64,000 bases of DNA from Clostridia bacterium (GCA_900769875.1 CAAGII010000084.1:1-64000); one strand, 5' to 3'; positions 1 to 9,543 are shown, counted from the stretch's first letter. A program made the numbers and translations. The notes: generated from the sequence alone by a model not told the origin.

Positions 1-4
1 GCAT
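1..4 (-). CDS. First codon of a gene leaving the window, probably triosephosphate isomerase
   Basis: On the minus strand an AAAGGAG ribosome site at 20-14 is followed, nine bases later, by an ATG at 4-2, and the frame then leaves the window. It lies directly downstream of pgk in the same direction. In many Bacillota pgk is followed by tpiA, so that is the best guess, but no coding sequence is visible to confirm it. Confidence 0.5.
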
Positions 5-34
5 AGTAAAGCTCTCCTTTATCCTGTGATGAAA

Positions 35-87
35 GCGCCGCTGGGGCGCACGCAAAGGCCCCGGACGGCCCCAAGGCCGCCCGGGGC
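35..87 (-). other. Stem-loops between pgk and the next gene
   Basis: A GC-rich hairpin spans 58-87 (outer arm GCCCCGG with CCGGGGC, inner arm CGGCC with GGCCG, loop CCAA). A smaller one lies at 35-49 (GCGCC/GGCGC). Neither has a clear T-run on the minus side. They could attenuate transcription or protect mRNA between pgk and the next gene rather than end the transcript. Confidence 0.4.
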
Positions 88-114
88 GTGACGATACGGG
101 GAAAAACCGGGGGA

Positions 115-1317
<1,203 letters not shown>

Positions 1318-1355
1318 GGGTACGCACACTCCTTTAAGCTTGCATTCTATTGTAT

Positions 1356-1365
1356 CCCATATGGG
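1356..1365. promoter_or_regulatory. Perfect palindrome CCCATATGGG in the pgk leader
   Basis: A 10-base perfect palindrome lies between the pgk promoter and the pgk ribosome site. Its place just downstream of the predicted start of transcription would suit an operator. No regulator is recognised for it. Confidence 0.3.
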
Positions 1366-1394
1366 TACACAATCGACAAGGATTCCCAGAAAGC

Positions 1395-1423
1395 ATCATA
1401 CCACATTCTTCCCGGATTGACAA
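1395..1423 (-). promoter_or_regulatory. SigA-type promoter for pgk
   Basis: On the minus strand TTGTCA (1423-1418) and TATGAT (1400-1395) are separated by exactly 17 bases. Each differs from consensus by one base. The first codon of pgk is 78 bases downstream. Confidence 0.7.
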
Positions 1424-1455
1424 GCATTATACAAAAGATTCCCGCCATCTGGCAG

Positions 1456-1496
1456 CATAAAGGCCTCCGCTCCCGCATGATACGGGGCGAAGGCCT
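1456..1496 (-). terminator. Intrinsic terminator of the CapA-like gene
   Basis: A long hairpin starts on the minus strand seven bases after the stop codon at 1503. The arms are AGGCCTTCGC and GCGGAGGCCT, extended by CCG/CGG past one mismatch, and TTTATG follows. It separates the CapA-like gene from pgk. Confidence 0.7.
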
Positions 1497-1502
1497 GATG
1501 GA

Positions 1503-2543
1503 TTATTGGGCGGGCAGATAATTCTGCTGCGCGTAGCCCAGCTCCTCGTCGAAGGGGTTGAGCTTGAAGGAGGAATCGCGCTGCACAAGCGACATCACCT
1601 TTTCGGCAGCGCTTCCCTTCACCATAACGGGCTGGTAATGGTTGAGTTCGGGATGGTCGGAGATATTCATCGGATAGATCCGCAGCGACTGCCCCATATA
1701 CTCGCCGCTGTCGGAGAAGGTCATATCCACCTGTACCAGCATCGTCTCCAGCGCGCGAACCTTGCAGTTGCCGCCGAACGCAAAGTTGCCCAGCGAGTAG
1801 CAGACATAGCGGTTGTTGATGGTCGTGATGCCCTCAACCACATGCGGATGATGCATCATCACAAGATCCGCGCCCGCGTTGATCGCGAACTTCGCCATGT
1901 TTTCCTGACCGACCTGATGGGTCGGCGCATACTCGCGACCCATGTGGAAGATAAAGACAATCGCGTTCACACCCTCGTCTTCCTTCAGAGACTTCATCTT
2001 TGTCTTGAAGAAATTGCCAAGCGCGTTGTAATTGGTCGATGTGCCGTACATGTTCAGGAAGGCAATCTTGACGCCCTTGACCTCCATCACGCACAGATCC
2101 TGATGCATGCTCCACGCGACGCCTGCCGCGTCCAGCGTCAGCTTCGTATTGCGCTCGCCCTGATTGCCGAAATCACGGATGTGGTTGTTGGCAAGCGTCA
2201 CAACCTCCACCGAGTTGCGGGTGAGGATATTGACATAATCCGTCGGGCCGCGGAAGCGGTAGGTCTTATTCTTGTCCTCCTGGGTATTGATGTCGCTCAA
2301 TACGCCCTCGAAGTTGAGGATGGTCAGATCGTCCTCCTCAAAGAGCTGCCTGACGTTGGCGAAGAAATAATCGTAGCCGTACTTCTTGACATACGCAGGC
2401 AGCGAATCATCATAATCCTTTCTGTATTCCTCCGCGCCGAGGGTACAATCGCCCACAAACGTCATGGTAACTGTTTTGTCCGCCAGGGCCGAAAGCGGGC
2501 AGAGCATTGCCACAAGGAGCAGCAGCATGAGGATACGCCGCAT
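1503..2543 (-). CDS. CapA-family secreted metallophosphatase-like protein (PGA_cap domain)
   Basis: The 346-residue product begins with a signal peptide (MRRILM, hydrophobic run, cleavage after ALA). It then shows the PGA_cap motifs: FVGDCTLG near the mature N-terminus, LNFEGVLS, LANNHIRDFG, HMGREY and HHPHVVEG. These His/Asp/Asn blocks are those of the calcineurin-like fold shared by CapA/PgsA. The family acts outside the membrane and is linked to poly-gamma-glutamate, but no capB, capC or other synthesis gene lies nearby, so that role is not supported here. The start is the ATG at 2543, with AGGAGG upstream. The gene stands alone between its own promoter and terminator. Confidence 0.85.
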   Translation of the reverse strand: MRRILMLLLLVAMLCPLSALADKTVTMTFVGDCTLGAEEYRKDYDDSLPAYVKKYGYDYFFANVRQLFEEDDLTILNFEGVLSDINTQEDKNKTYRFRGPTDYVNILTRNSVEVVTLANNHIRDFGNQGERNTKLTLDAAGVAWSMHQDLCVMEVKGVKIAFLNMYGTSTNYNALGNFFKTKMKSLKEDEGVNAIVFIFHMGREYAPTHQVGQENMAKFAINAGADLVMMHHPHVVEGITTINNRYVCYSLGNFAFGGNCKVRALETMLVQVDMTFSDSGEYMGQSLRIYPMNISDHPELNHYQPVMVKGSAAEKVMSLVQRDSSFKLNPFDEELGYAQQNYLPAQ

Positions 2544-2576
2544 GTACAGTAACCTCCTGTTATTGTAATCAGTCAG

Positions 2577-2605
2577 AGTATACCATACTTTACTGCTTTT
2601 GTCAC
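2577..2605 (-). promoter_or_regulatory. Promoter of the CapA-like gene
   Basis: On the minus strand GTGACA (2605-2600), a 17-base spacer ending in TGG, and TATACT (2582-2577). The TGG just before the -10 box resembles an extended -10. The start codon is 34 bases downstream. Confidence 0.65.
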
Positions 2606-2726
2606 CCTGATGGAGCTTTTGTTTGCAAAAATCCTTGCATGCCTTGCGCCATGCCGCTCCATGCGTGCGTTCAGACCGGAAAACGCTGTTTTCATGCATG
2701 AATTCTCATTTGTTACGCACATTCTA

Positions 2727-2755
2727 TTGACAAAAACCTGTCATCACTGCATAAT
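2727..2755 (+). promoter_or_regulatory. SigA promoter of the secreted 440-residue protein
   Basis: TTGACA at 2727-2732 and CATAAT at 2750-2755 are separated by 17 bases. This is divergent from the CapA promoter. The leader to the start codon is about 65 bases, with no hairpin that I can see. Confidence 0.75.
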
Positions 2756-2826
2756 GGTAGCAATCCGGATCGCCCGTGGGCAGTACCCCGGGCAGTGAAC
2801 TACGGTATTGAAGGAGGTTTACCCCA

Positions 2827-4149
2827 ATGAAGAAAATCATTTCCATGCTGGTGGCGCTGGTGATGATGCTCGTACCGGTGCTTTCCATGGCGGAAGGTGC
2901 TACGCAGGTCGATTTCACCTTCACCGAAGCCAACCTCGATCTCATTGAATCCATCGACGAGACGGTTGCTGCTACGATCAACGAGCTGCTGCTTGGTCTT
3001 GCGCTGCATACCTACGAGTATTCCGCAAGCGACACCGAGGCTCAGAGCAGCGTGAGTATCGACGTCGGCAATCAGCCTGCGTTGACTTTTGACTCGCTGA
3101 TCAACGACGGCACGCTGTACTTGGCCAGCAATTTCCTGGGCGATATCAAGCTTGCCATTACCGCCGAGCAGGCATGCGTTTTGATTGATTCAATGGCTCA
3201 GAACATGCCTGAGGAGGCTGCTTTTGATGCCGAGACGATCAAGGCTGCTGTGACCAAGATGCTGAACACTCCCGGCGTCAAGGAGGATGCTGTCGCTCCC
3301 GAGCTGGATTCCGAGCTTCTTGCCAGCCTGATGTCCAACGTCGCCGTGAGCGATGATGGCCTGACCACCACCATCACCATCACCCCTGACCAGCTCAAGA
3401 GCGCCGTCAGCCAGATGATGCCCATGCCCGGCTACGACGAAATGGTCGCCGACATGTATCAGGACGATATCGTGATGACCCTTGTCATGACCGAGAACGG
3501 TGACCTCGATCGCTTTGAGGCTGCCACGGTGCTGACGCAGCAGGATGTGAAGCTTTCCCTCGTCTGCAGCGGTGACCTGAAGATTGCGGATGATCAAGAA
3601 GTGCTTTCCGTCAAACTGGTCATTTCACCCGTCACGGATGAAGAGTCCACTGAGTCCATCGTCTTTGCGATGACGTTCGCCGTGAAGGAAAATGAGACCG
3701 ATATCAATGCAACCATGTCCCTTGTCGGTGCCGAGGATCAGTCGCTTGATCTGATGAAAATCATCGGCAACATCGCCGTTGAAGAAGCAGAAGATACCAT
3801 GCATGTCAACGGTACGTTTGATTTCGAAATCTATAATGGTGAAGCGCCCGTGACCTTCTCTGTTGATTTCTCCTATAGCAAGCAGGACAACGCTGTGTTC
3901 ACGATGCGCGTACGTCCCACTGACAGTTACAAGGCGTATATCGGCTTCCAGGTTTCCGTGGCTCAGGGCGACATTATGCCTGCCTTTGACATTACGGACG
4001 CTGTGGAAGTGCTGACCCTCAGCGAAGAGGATATGACTGCGCTGCTGCAGTCCATCTCTGAAAACTGCATGATCGGCGTAGTCGGCATCATTCAGCTGCT
4101 GCCCGAAGCACTGGTGAACATGCTTATGGAATCCGGCCTGCTGGGCTGA
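2827..4149 (+). CDS. Secreted protein of unknown function, 440 residues
   Basis: I do not recognise a family. It starts with a clear signal peptide (MKKIISML, a hydrophobic stretch of about 14 residues, cleavage after SMA at about residue 22). The mature part is acidic, rich in Asp, Glu, Ser and Thr, and alternates short beta-prone stretches (VDFTF, TTTITITP, VTFSVDFSY) with helical ones. There is no lipobox, sortase motif or later membrane segment, so it is probably released or held non-covalently. The pattern of many short strands recalls lipoprotein-like carrier folds, but that is only an impression. AGGAGG lies eight bases before the ATG. The gene is a single unit between a strong promoter and a strong terminator. 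Confidence 0.85.
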   Translation: MKKIISMLVALVMMLVPVLSMAEGATQVDFTFTEANLDLIESIDETVAATINELLLGLALHTYEYSASDTEAQSSVSIDVGNQPALTFDSLINDGTLYLASNFLGDIKLAITAEQACVLIDSMAQNMPEEAAFDAETIKAAVTKMLNTPGVKEDAVAPELDSELLASLMSNVAVSDDGLTTTITITPDQLKSAVSQMMPMPGYDEMVADMYQDDIVMTLVMTENGDLDRFEAATVLTQQDVKLSLVCSGDLKIADDQEVLSVKLVISPVTDEESTESIVFAMTFAVKENETDINATMSLVGAEDQSLDLMKIIGNIAVEEAEDTMHVNGTFDFEIYNGEAPVTFSVDFSYSKQDNAVFTMRVRPTDSYKAYIGFQVSVAQGDIMPAFDITDAVEVLTLSEEDMTALLQSISENCMIGVVGIIQLLPEALVNMLMESGLLG

Positions 4150-4166
4150 TCCATTCTGTCAACCGG

Positions 4167-4194
4167 GGAGGAACGCGTCTGCGTTCCTCCTTTT
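4167..4194 (+). terminator. Strong intrinsic terminator
   Basis: Perfect 10-base-pair stem GGAGGAACGC/GCGTTCCTCC with loop GTCT and TTTT after it, 18 bases past the stop codon of the secreted protein. Confidence 0.9.
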
Positions 4195-4210
4195 GCTTAT
4201 CTTCTGGCAC

Positions 4211-4242
4211 AAAAATACGGACATGCCGTGTCAGCATGTCCG
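4211..4242 (-). terminator. Terminator of the histidine operon
   Basis: On the minus strand a 9-base-pair perfect stem (CGGACATGC/GCATGTCCG) with a 7-base loop is followed by TATTTTTG. It lies 14 bases past the hisIE stop, back to back with the terminator of the convergent gene. Confidence 0.88.
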
Positions 4243-4255
4243 CTTTGTTGTGTTT

Positions 4256-4876
4256 TCAACGGCGTCGCGCAAGCTCCTCCCACACATCGTCCGGTGTAAC
4301 GCCCTGTGTCAGCATCAGCACCAGCATGTGGTAGATCACGTCCGCCACCTCATAGGTCACTTCTTCCTTGTTGCCCTTCATCGCGGCAATGATGGTTTCG
4401 CTTGCCTCCTCGCCCACCTTCTTGCAGATTTTCTCCACACCCTTGTCCAGCAGATAGTTGGTGTAGCTTCCCTCCTGCGGATGCTCCCTGCGGTCGGCGA
4501 TCACGTTGTAGACCTTCTGAACAATTGCGCTGCTTGCGGGCATATCCTCTTCATCTGCTTCGATCATCGGATGGAAGAAGCAGCTTTCGCTGCCCGTGTG
4601 GCACGCGGGACCCGTCTGCTCCACCTGCAGCAGAATTGCGTCGCCGTCACAGTCATAGGACATGGTCAGCACGCGCTGGGTATGCCCGCTGGTTTCACCC
4701 TTGCGCCACAGGCTCTGGCGGCTGCGGCTGAAATAGGTCGCATAACCGGTTTCCATGGTCATCCTGATGCTGTCCGCGTTCATGTACGCCAGCATCAACA
4801 CCTTGCCGGTTCGCGCGTCCTGCGCGATGGCGGGCACAAGACCCTGCTGATCAAATTTGATTTCTGACATATCCAT
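4256..4876 (-). CDS. hisIE: Phosphoribosyl-AMP cyclohydrolase / phosphoribosyl-ATP pyrophosphatase
   Basis: Bifunctional enzyme for steps 2 and 3 of histidine synthesis. The HisI part (about residues 1-110) shows AYMNADS, FSRSRQSLW, the DCDGDA metal ligands and the Cys-His segment HTGSESCFF. The HisE part follows (about 115-206), with YTNYLLDKG, the helical KKVGEEASE and the KEEVTYEVADVIYH motif, where acidic residues bind magnesium. The 206-residue length is normal for the fusion. It is the last gene of the operon, 13 bases after hisA. GGAGGG six bases upstream supports the ATG at 4876. Confidence 0.96.
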   Translation of the reverse strand: MDMSEIKFDQQGLVPAIAQDARTGKVLMLAYMNADSIRMTMETGYATYFSRSRQSLWRKGETSGHTQRVLTMSYDCDGDAILLQVEQTGPACHTGSESCFFHPMIEADEEDMPASSAIVQKVYNVIADRREHPQEGSYTNYLLDKGVEKICKKVGEEASETIIAAMKGNKEEVTYEVADVIYHMLVLMLTQGVTPDDVWEELARRR

Positions 4877-4889
4877 AGGCTTCCCTCCA

Positions 4890-5594
4890 TCAAAGCTTCA
4901 TTGCGTCCTCCAGTGTGAAAGCGCCCTCGTACAGGGCCTTGCCAAGGATTGCGCCGTCGCATCCTGCTGCCTTGAGCGCGCGAAGATCATCAAGACTGCT
5001 GACTCCGCCGGAGCCTGTCACCTGCATGCCAGTCGCCTCGATCAGCGCTCTGGTGGCAGCGACATTCGGGCCTTGCATCATGCCATCCCGGCTCACATCG
5101 GTATAGATGATGACGTTCACGCCCGCTTCCTTCATCTGCAGGGCAAGCTCTGCTGCCGTGACGTGCGAGACGCTGGTCCATCCGCGCGTTGCTACGAGTC
5201 CGTTCTTTGCGTCGATACCGACCGCGATGCGTCCCGGCCAGCGCTCACACGCTTCCCTGACAAGGTTCGGCTGCTCGATCGCCGCAGTCCCGATGATGCA
5301 TCGCGCCACCCCTGCTTCCATGCGCAGTGCGATATCCTCCATGCTGCGCAGCCCTCCGCCAAGCTCCACCTGCCCGTCAAACGCTTCCACAATGCTGCGG
5401 ATCAGCGGCAGATCCCTTGTCGCGCCGTCAAACGCCGCGCCCAGATCGACAAGGTGCAGCCATGTCGCGCCGCTCGCCCGCAAACGGTTCGCAATCACCA
5501 CAGGCTCTCCGTAGACCGTGACATCGTCACGCCTGCCCTGCCGAAGCCGCACAGCCTGTCCGTTCATCAGATCAATCGCGGGATACAGCTGCAT
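4890..5594 (-). CDS. hisA: ProFAR isomerase HisA
   Basis: Isomerase that opens the ribose ring of ProFAR to PRFAR, step 4 of histidine synthesis. It is a (beta-alpha)8 barrel of 234 residues. Asp8 in YPAIDL is the catalytic base, and the second acid is in VGIDAKNG. The phosphate-binding loops are GGGLR in the first half and GSGGVSS in the second half. GGAGG stands eight bases before the ATG at 5594; a TTG two codons upstream is possible but less likely. It follows hisB directly. The usual neighbours hisH and hisF, whose product uses PRFAR, are missing from the operon. Confidence 0.96.
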   Translation of the reverse strand: MQLYPAIDLMNGQAVRLRQGRRDDVTVYGEPVVIANRLRASGATWLHLVDLGAAFDGATRDLPLIRSIVEAFDGQVELGGGLRSMEDIALRMEAGVARCIIGTAAIEQPNLVREACERWPGRIAVGIDAKNGLVATRGWTSVSHVTAAELALQMKEAGVNVIIYTDVSRDGMMQGPNVAATRALIEATGMQVTGSGGVSSLDDLRALKAAGCDGAILGKALYEGAFTLEDAMKL

Positions 5595-5618
5595 ACGCAA
5601 CGCCTCCGTTTCATCTCA

Positions 5619-6206
5619 TCAGTCCAGCGTTCCCTTGGTGGAGCGAACGCCGATAACGCGTTCATCATGCGCCATCGCATCGCGCAGCGCAAGGCCAAAC
5701 GCCTTGAACAGGGCTTCCATTTTATGGTGATCGTTTCGTCCATACAGGATGGACAGGTGAAGCGTGATTCCCGCATGGACACAAACCGCACGGAAAAACT
5801 CCTCCGCAAGCTGCGTATCCATGGCGCCGCACATGGCAGACGCAAACTCCATCTGGCTATGCAAATAGGGTCTGCCGCTGATATCTACCGCTGCAAACGC
5901 CAGCGCTTCATCCATCGGCATATAGGCAGAGCCCACCCGACGGATACCCGCGCGGTCGCCAAGCGCGTCCTTGATGGCCTTGCCAAGGCAAATGCCGGTA
6001 TCCTCCACCGTATGGTGCGCATCCGTCTGCAGATCACCCTCGCAGCAGAGGGTGAGATCCATCAGCCCAAAACGGCACAGCGCATCCAGCATATGGTCGA
6101 AGAATCCGACTCCTGTCCGTATCTCTGTTTTGCCGTGCCCATCCAGATCAAGCGTCAAGCGGATGGTCGTTTCCCTGGTCGTGCGTTCCACATCTGCTGT
6201 GCGCAT
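5619..6206 (-). CDS. hisB: Imidazoleglycerol-phosphate dehydratase
   Basis: Manganese-dependent dehydratase for step 6 of histidine synthesis. The 195-residue product is the monofunctional form, without a phosphatase domain. Metal-binding motifs are FDHML, DAHHTVEDTG and the late DHHKMEALFK. The start MRTADVERTT at 6206 matches how the family usually begins and has GGAG eight bases upstream. An ATG at 6221 has no ribosome site. It lies 24 bases after hisD. Confidence 0.95.
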   Translation of the reverse strand: MRTADVERTTRETTIRLTLDLDGHGKTEIRTGVGFFDHMLDALCRFGLMDLTLCCEGDLQTDAHHTVEDTGICLGKAIKDALGDRAGIRRVGSAYMPMDEALAFAAVDISGRPYLHSQMEFASAMCGAMDTQLAEEFFRAVCVHAGITLHLSILYGRNDHHKMEALFKAFGLALRDAMAHDERVIGVRSTKGTLD

Positions 6207-6230
6207 CTTTCCTGCTCCCATCCCAGAGGC

Positions 6231-7532
6231 TCAGCCCCTGATTTCCTTCCCAAAGCGAATGGCAACCGCATTGGCATGCGCGTCGAGCCCCTCGGACTGC
6301 GCAAGAAGGATCACGTCATCCGCCACCTTTTCCAGCTCCTCCCTTGAGCAGCAGATCAGGCTGGACTTCTTCACGAAATCATCCACGTTCAGCGGAGAGA
6401 AGAAGCGCGCCGTACCGCTGGTGGGCAGCACATGATTCGGGCCAGCGAAATAATCGCCCAGCGGCTCGGGGCTCCAGCCGCCCAGGAAGATCGCCCCCGC
6501 GTTATCAATCTGATCCAGCAGCGCATACGGCTGCGCGACGCACAGCTCCATGTGCTCGGGCGCTATGTCGTTCGCAATGGCTGCGCACTGCCGTAGATCA
6601 TCGCAGACCACGATGGTGCCGTATGCGTCAAGGCTCCTGCGGATGATCTCCTGACGGGGCAGCAGCGCAGTCTGACGCTCCAGCTCCGCATCGACCTTAA
6701 GCGCAACATCCATGCTGTTCGTCACAAGGATGGCGGCGGCAAGCGGATCATGCTCTGCCTGACTGAGCAAATCTGCCGCTACATGGCGCGGGTCGCTCGA
6801 TTCGTCTGCGATCACAAGCACCTCGCTGGGGCCGGCCACCATATCAATGCCCACATGGCCGAACACCTCGCGTTTGGCCATCGCCACATAAATGTTGCCG
6901 GGGCCGGTGATCTTGTCGACCCGCGGAATGCTCTGCGTTCCGAAGGCAAGCGCGGCAATGGCCTGCGCGCCGCCAATTTTGAAGATTCTGTCCACGCCCG
7001 CAATATCCGCCGCAACCAGCGCAAGCGGATAGCTGACGCCGCCGTCGCGCCCGGGAGGCGTGACCATGACAATCTCCCTAACCCCGGCGACCTTAGCCGG
7101 CAGCACGTTCATCAGCACCGAGCTGGGATAGGCTGCCGTTCCGCCCGGCACATACACGCCCACGCGGCGCAGCGGTGTAATCTTCTGCCCCAGCGCGATG
7201 CCCGGCTGAAAATCCAGCCATGTATTCTGCTTCTGCTTCTGGTGGAAATCCGTGATGCGCCTGGCAGCCTCGCGCATGGCAGCGAGCCATTCGGGCGTCG
7301 CAGTGGCATAGGCTGCGTCAATCTCCTCGCGCGTCACCTGCACCGTATCCGCCGAAAGCTGCACATGGTCAAAGCGCGCGGTATAGTCATAGAGCGCTGC
7401 GTCGCCCTCCTCGCGGACACGGCGGATGATTTCCTTGACCGTCGCAGTCACCGCGTCGTTGGTCAGCTGGCTTCGGTTCATCACACGGCTTTTCAGCGCT
7501 TCACTGTCCTTGCACCTGATGATCGGGATCAT
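6231..7532 (-). CDS. hisD: Histidinol dehydrogenase
   Basis: Zinc-dependent NAD enzyme that oxidises histidinol to histidine in two steps. The 433-residue length is normal. Recognisable parts are VPGGTAAYPSSVLMN, GGAQAIAALAFGT, KITGPGNIYV, AGPSEVLVIAD and SQAEHDP, with a C-terminal GPNHVLPTSGTARF. These include the zinc ligands and the substrate-binding His and Glu. The ATG at 7532 is preferred because GGGAGG lies just upstream; the frame is open further but without a ribosome site. It lies 13 bases after hisG. Confidence 0.96.
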   Translation of the reverse strand: MIPIIRCKDSEALKSRVMNRSQLTNDAVTATVKEIIRRVREEGDAALYDYTARFDHVQLSADTVQVTREEIDAAYATATPEWLAAMREAARRITDFHQKQKQNTWLDFQPGIALGQKITPLRRVGVYVPGGTAAYPSSVLMNVLPAKVAGVREIVMVTPPGRDGGVSYPLALVAADIAGVDRIFKIGGAQAIAALAFGTQSIPRVDKITGPGNIYVAMAKREVFGHVGIDMVAGPSEVLVIADESSDPRHVAADLLSQAEHDPLAAAILVTNSMDVALKVDAELERQTALLPRQEIIRRSLDAYGTIVVCDDLRQCAAIANDIAPEHMELCVAQPYALLDQIDNAGAIFLGGWSPEPLGDYFAGPNHVLPTSGTARFFSPLNVDDFVKKSSLICCSREELEKVADDVILLAQSEGLDAHANAVAIRFGKEIRG

Positions 7533-7545
7533 GTGGATTCCTCCC

Positions 7546-8220
7546 TTACGACTGCTTCTGTTGTTGCCTGCATAGCATCGCCCGCACCTGCTCGTCAAGA
7601 CCGTCGATCAATGCGCGAACACGGTCGCGCTTGGTTTTCAGGCTGACCCTGTTGCATACAAGACGTGCGCTGACATCCGTCACCACATCCTCCAGCACAG
7701 TCAGTCCATTGGCGCGCAGCGTGGAGCCGCTTTCCACGATATCAAGAATCACGTCGCTCAGACCGATCACCGGCCCAAGTTCCACCGAGCCGTGCAGCTC
7801 AATGATCTCGATGGTTCGTCCCTGCGCTCCCCAATAGCTTTTGGCAATATTGGGATACTTGGTCGCCACGCGGAAGGTCGCGTGCGATACCGAATTGCCC
7901 TGCGGCTTCTCATAGCCCGCCACGCAGAGCCTGCATTTGCCAAAGGTCAGATCAAGCACCTCGTAAAGCGGACGACCAGCCTCCAGCAGCGTATCCTTGC
8001 CGACCACGCCAAGATCGGCCACGCCGTGGTCGACATAGGTCGGCACATCGCTGGGCTTGACAAGGATAAAGCGGATGTTGTTCGCTCGATCCCACAACAC
8101 CAGCTGGCGTCCGGGATTTCGCGGCTCGCTGCAGTCAATGCCCATTCGTTCGAGCAGGTCGAAGGTCTGCTCCGCGAGCCTGCCCTTGGCAAGCGCGAGG
8201 GTAATGGTTTCCTCATTCAT
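7546..8220 (-). CDS. hisG: ATP phosphoribosyltransferase, short form
   Basis: Catalyses the first and committed step of histidine synthesis, joining ATP and PRPP. The 224-residue length is that of the short form, which lacks the C-terminal regulatory domain and needs HisZ. Motifs include ALAKGRL at the N-terminus, DLGVVGKD, and the PRPP loop DIVESGSTLRANG. It overlaps the end of hisZ by eight bases, so the two are probably translated together, as expected for subunits of one complex. Confidence 0.96.
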   Translation of the reverse strand: MNEETITLALAKGRLAEQTFDLLERMGIDCSEPRNPGRQLVLWDRANNIRFILVKPSDVPTYVDHGVADLGVVGKDTLLEAGRPLYEVLDLTFGKCRLCVAGYEKPQGNSVSHATFRVATKYPNIAKSYWGAQGRTIEIIELHGSVELGPVIGLSDVILDIVESGSTLRANGLTVLEDVVTDVSARLVCNRVSLKTKRDRVRALIDGLDEQVRAMLCRQQQKQS

Positions 8221-9457
8221 GAACCTGCTCCTCCTTTGCAGAGGCTTGAACGTCCGGCAGAATCATCGTCTGATTCCCATCTGCGCTGATGTAGACCGCC
8301 TGCCTGCACATGCCGCGCGCGACACGGCAACGCAGCTCCGCGGGCGATGTATCGTAGAGCATCGCCACGCTAACGCCCTTTTCACGCGCCGCACGCGCAT
8401 AATCAATCGCCCTGACAAGACAGCCCTGCGCAAAGCCCAGCATGCAATCCGGCACCGGGCTTGCAAAGGACGCTCCCTGCTTTTCCAGCGCAATCATCAA
8501 AAGCTTGAGCGAAAGGGCAAAGCCCACGGCGGGCATGGCGCGTCCAAAGCGCTGGGGCAGCCCGTCGTAGCGTCCGCCGCTGAGCAGCGGCTGACCGAGA
8601 TCACGCGTCTGCCCCTGAAAAATCAGCCCCGAATAATAGCCCGCTTCATGCACCATGCCCAGATCAATGGTCAGGTACTGCTCCAGCCCCCACGCGCGAA
8701 GAATGTCGATGACCTGCCTCAGCGAATGGAGCGAGGCGCGGCACAGCGCATGGTTGGTCAGCGCAGCCGCTTCGTCAAGCACACTCACATCGCCATACAG
8801 GCGGGGCAACTGCATCAGGCGGCGGGTCACATCCTCGCTGACCGACAGCTTTTGCAGATATAGCTGCATGCCAAGGGAGTTTTTCTGCTCCACCAGATCG
8901 CGCATGACCACGCACTGCGCATCCGTCAGCCCCGCCTCCTGCATGAATCCCTGGAAGAAGCCCGCCTGTCCAAGCTCGATCTGGAAGTCGCGTAAACCGG
9001 CGGTTTTCAGCGCCTCGATCGAAAGGGCAATGACCTCCGCGTCAGCCTGCAGGCTGCTCTCGCCCATCAGCTCCACGCCGGCCTGCGTCTGCTCGCAGAG
9101 CATACTCAGCGGATCGCTGTTGTACTTGGTCATGTTCTGCAGATAGCACAGGCGCAGGGGAAGCGGTTCCTCCCGCAGCAGCCCTGCCGCCAGGCGCACC
9201 GCCGGTATGGTGGAATCGGGTCTGAGCGCAAGCACACGCCCGTTGCGGTCAAAGGTCTTCCACACATGCTCGGGCTGGTAGCCGTAGGTTGCGTCATCCA
9301 GTGTGCCGTAGTATTCCAGCACCGGCGTTTCTATCTCCTGATAGCCGCTCAGGCTGAACAGCCTGCGCAGCTCGCCTTCGAGCCTGCGCTTGGCAAGGCA
9401 TTCACCCGGCAATGTATCCTGCATACCATTTGGAATCTGCAGCTTGCGGCTTTCCAT
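8213..9457 (-). CDS. hisZ: ATP phosphoribosyltransferase regulatory subunit
   Basis: Histidyl-tRNA-synthetase-like protein that is the regulatory partner of short HisG. The class II synthetase fold is visible: GMQDTLPGE at the N-terminus, ETPVLEYY (motif 1), the LRPDSTIPAVR motif 2 loop, and SGGRYDGLPQRFG (motif 3 area). The 414 residues include a C-terminal alpha/beta part that ends beyond the usual HisZ core, so histidine binding could lie there. True HisRS anticodon features are not evident. It is the first gene of the operon, with GGAGG eight bases before the ATG. Confidence 0.93.
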   Translation of the reverse strand: MESRKLQIPNGMQDTLPGECLAKRRLEGELRRLFSLSGYQEIETPVLEYYGTLDDATYGYQPEHVWKTFDRNGRVLALRPDSTIPAVRLAAGLLREEPLPLRLCYLQNMTKYNSDPLSMLCEQTQAGVELMGESSLQADAEVIALSIEALKTAGLRDFQIELGQAGFFQGFMQEAGLTDAQCVVMRDLVEQKNSLGMQLYLQKLSVSEDVTRRLMQLPRLYGDVSVLDEAAALTNHALCRASLHSLRQVIDILRAWGLEQYLTIDLGMVHEAGYYSGLIFQGQTRDLGQPLLSGGRYDGLPQRFGRAMPAVGFALSLKLLMIALEKQGASFASPVPDCMLGFAQGCLVRAIDYARAAREKGVSVAMLYDTSPAELRCRVARGMCRQAVYISADGNQTMILPDVQASAKEEQVHE

Positions 9458-9471
9458 GGTTGATTCCTCCG

Positions 9472-9494
9472 TTTAGCGTGCTAAAGCGTTAACG
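9472..9494. promoter_or_regulatory. Two adjacent palindromes in the hisZ leader, candidate operator
   Basis: A 14-base inverted repeat at 9472-9485 (TTTAGC, two bases, GCTAAA) is followed one base later by the perfect palindrome CGTTAACG (9487-9494). Both lie between the -10 box and the ribosome site of hisZ, where a repressor would block transcription. The regulator is not identified. TrpR-like or other histidine-sensing repressors are possible. Confidence 0.5.
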
Positions 9495-9500
9495 TGATGA

Positions 9501-9528
9501 ATTATACCATACTTCCTTCGATTGTCAA
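9501..9528 (-). promoter_or_regulatory. Promoter of the histidine operon
   Basis: Minus strand TTGACA (9528-9523), 16-base spacer ending in TGG, and TATAAT (9506-9501). Both boxes are perfect. The start codon of hisZ is about 44 bases from the -10 box, and there is no room for a T-box leader. Confidence 0.85.
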
Positions 9529-9543
9529 GCATTTTCACGAAAG

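Noticed and set aside
9458..9500. T-box or attenuator upstream of hisZ
   Set aside because: The leader after the -10 box is only about 40 bases, too short for such a structure.
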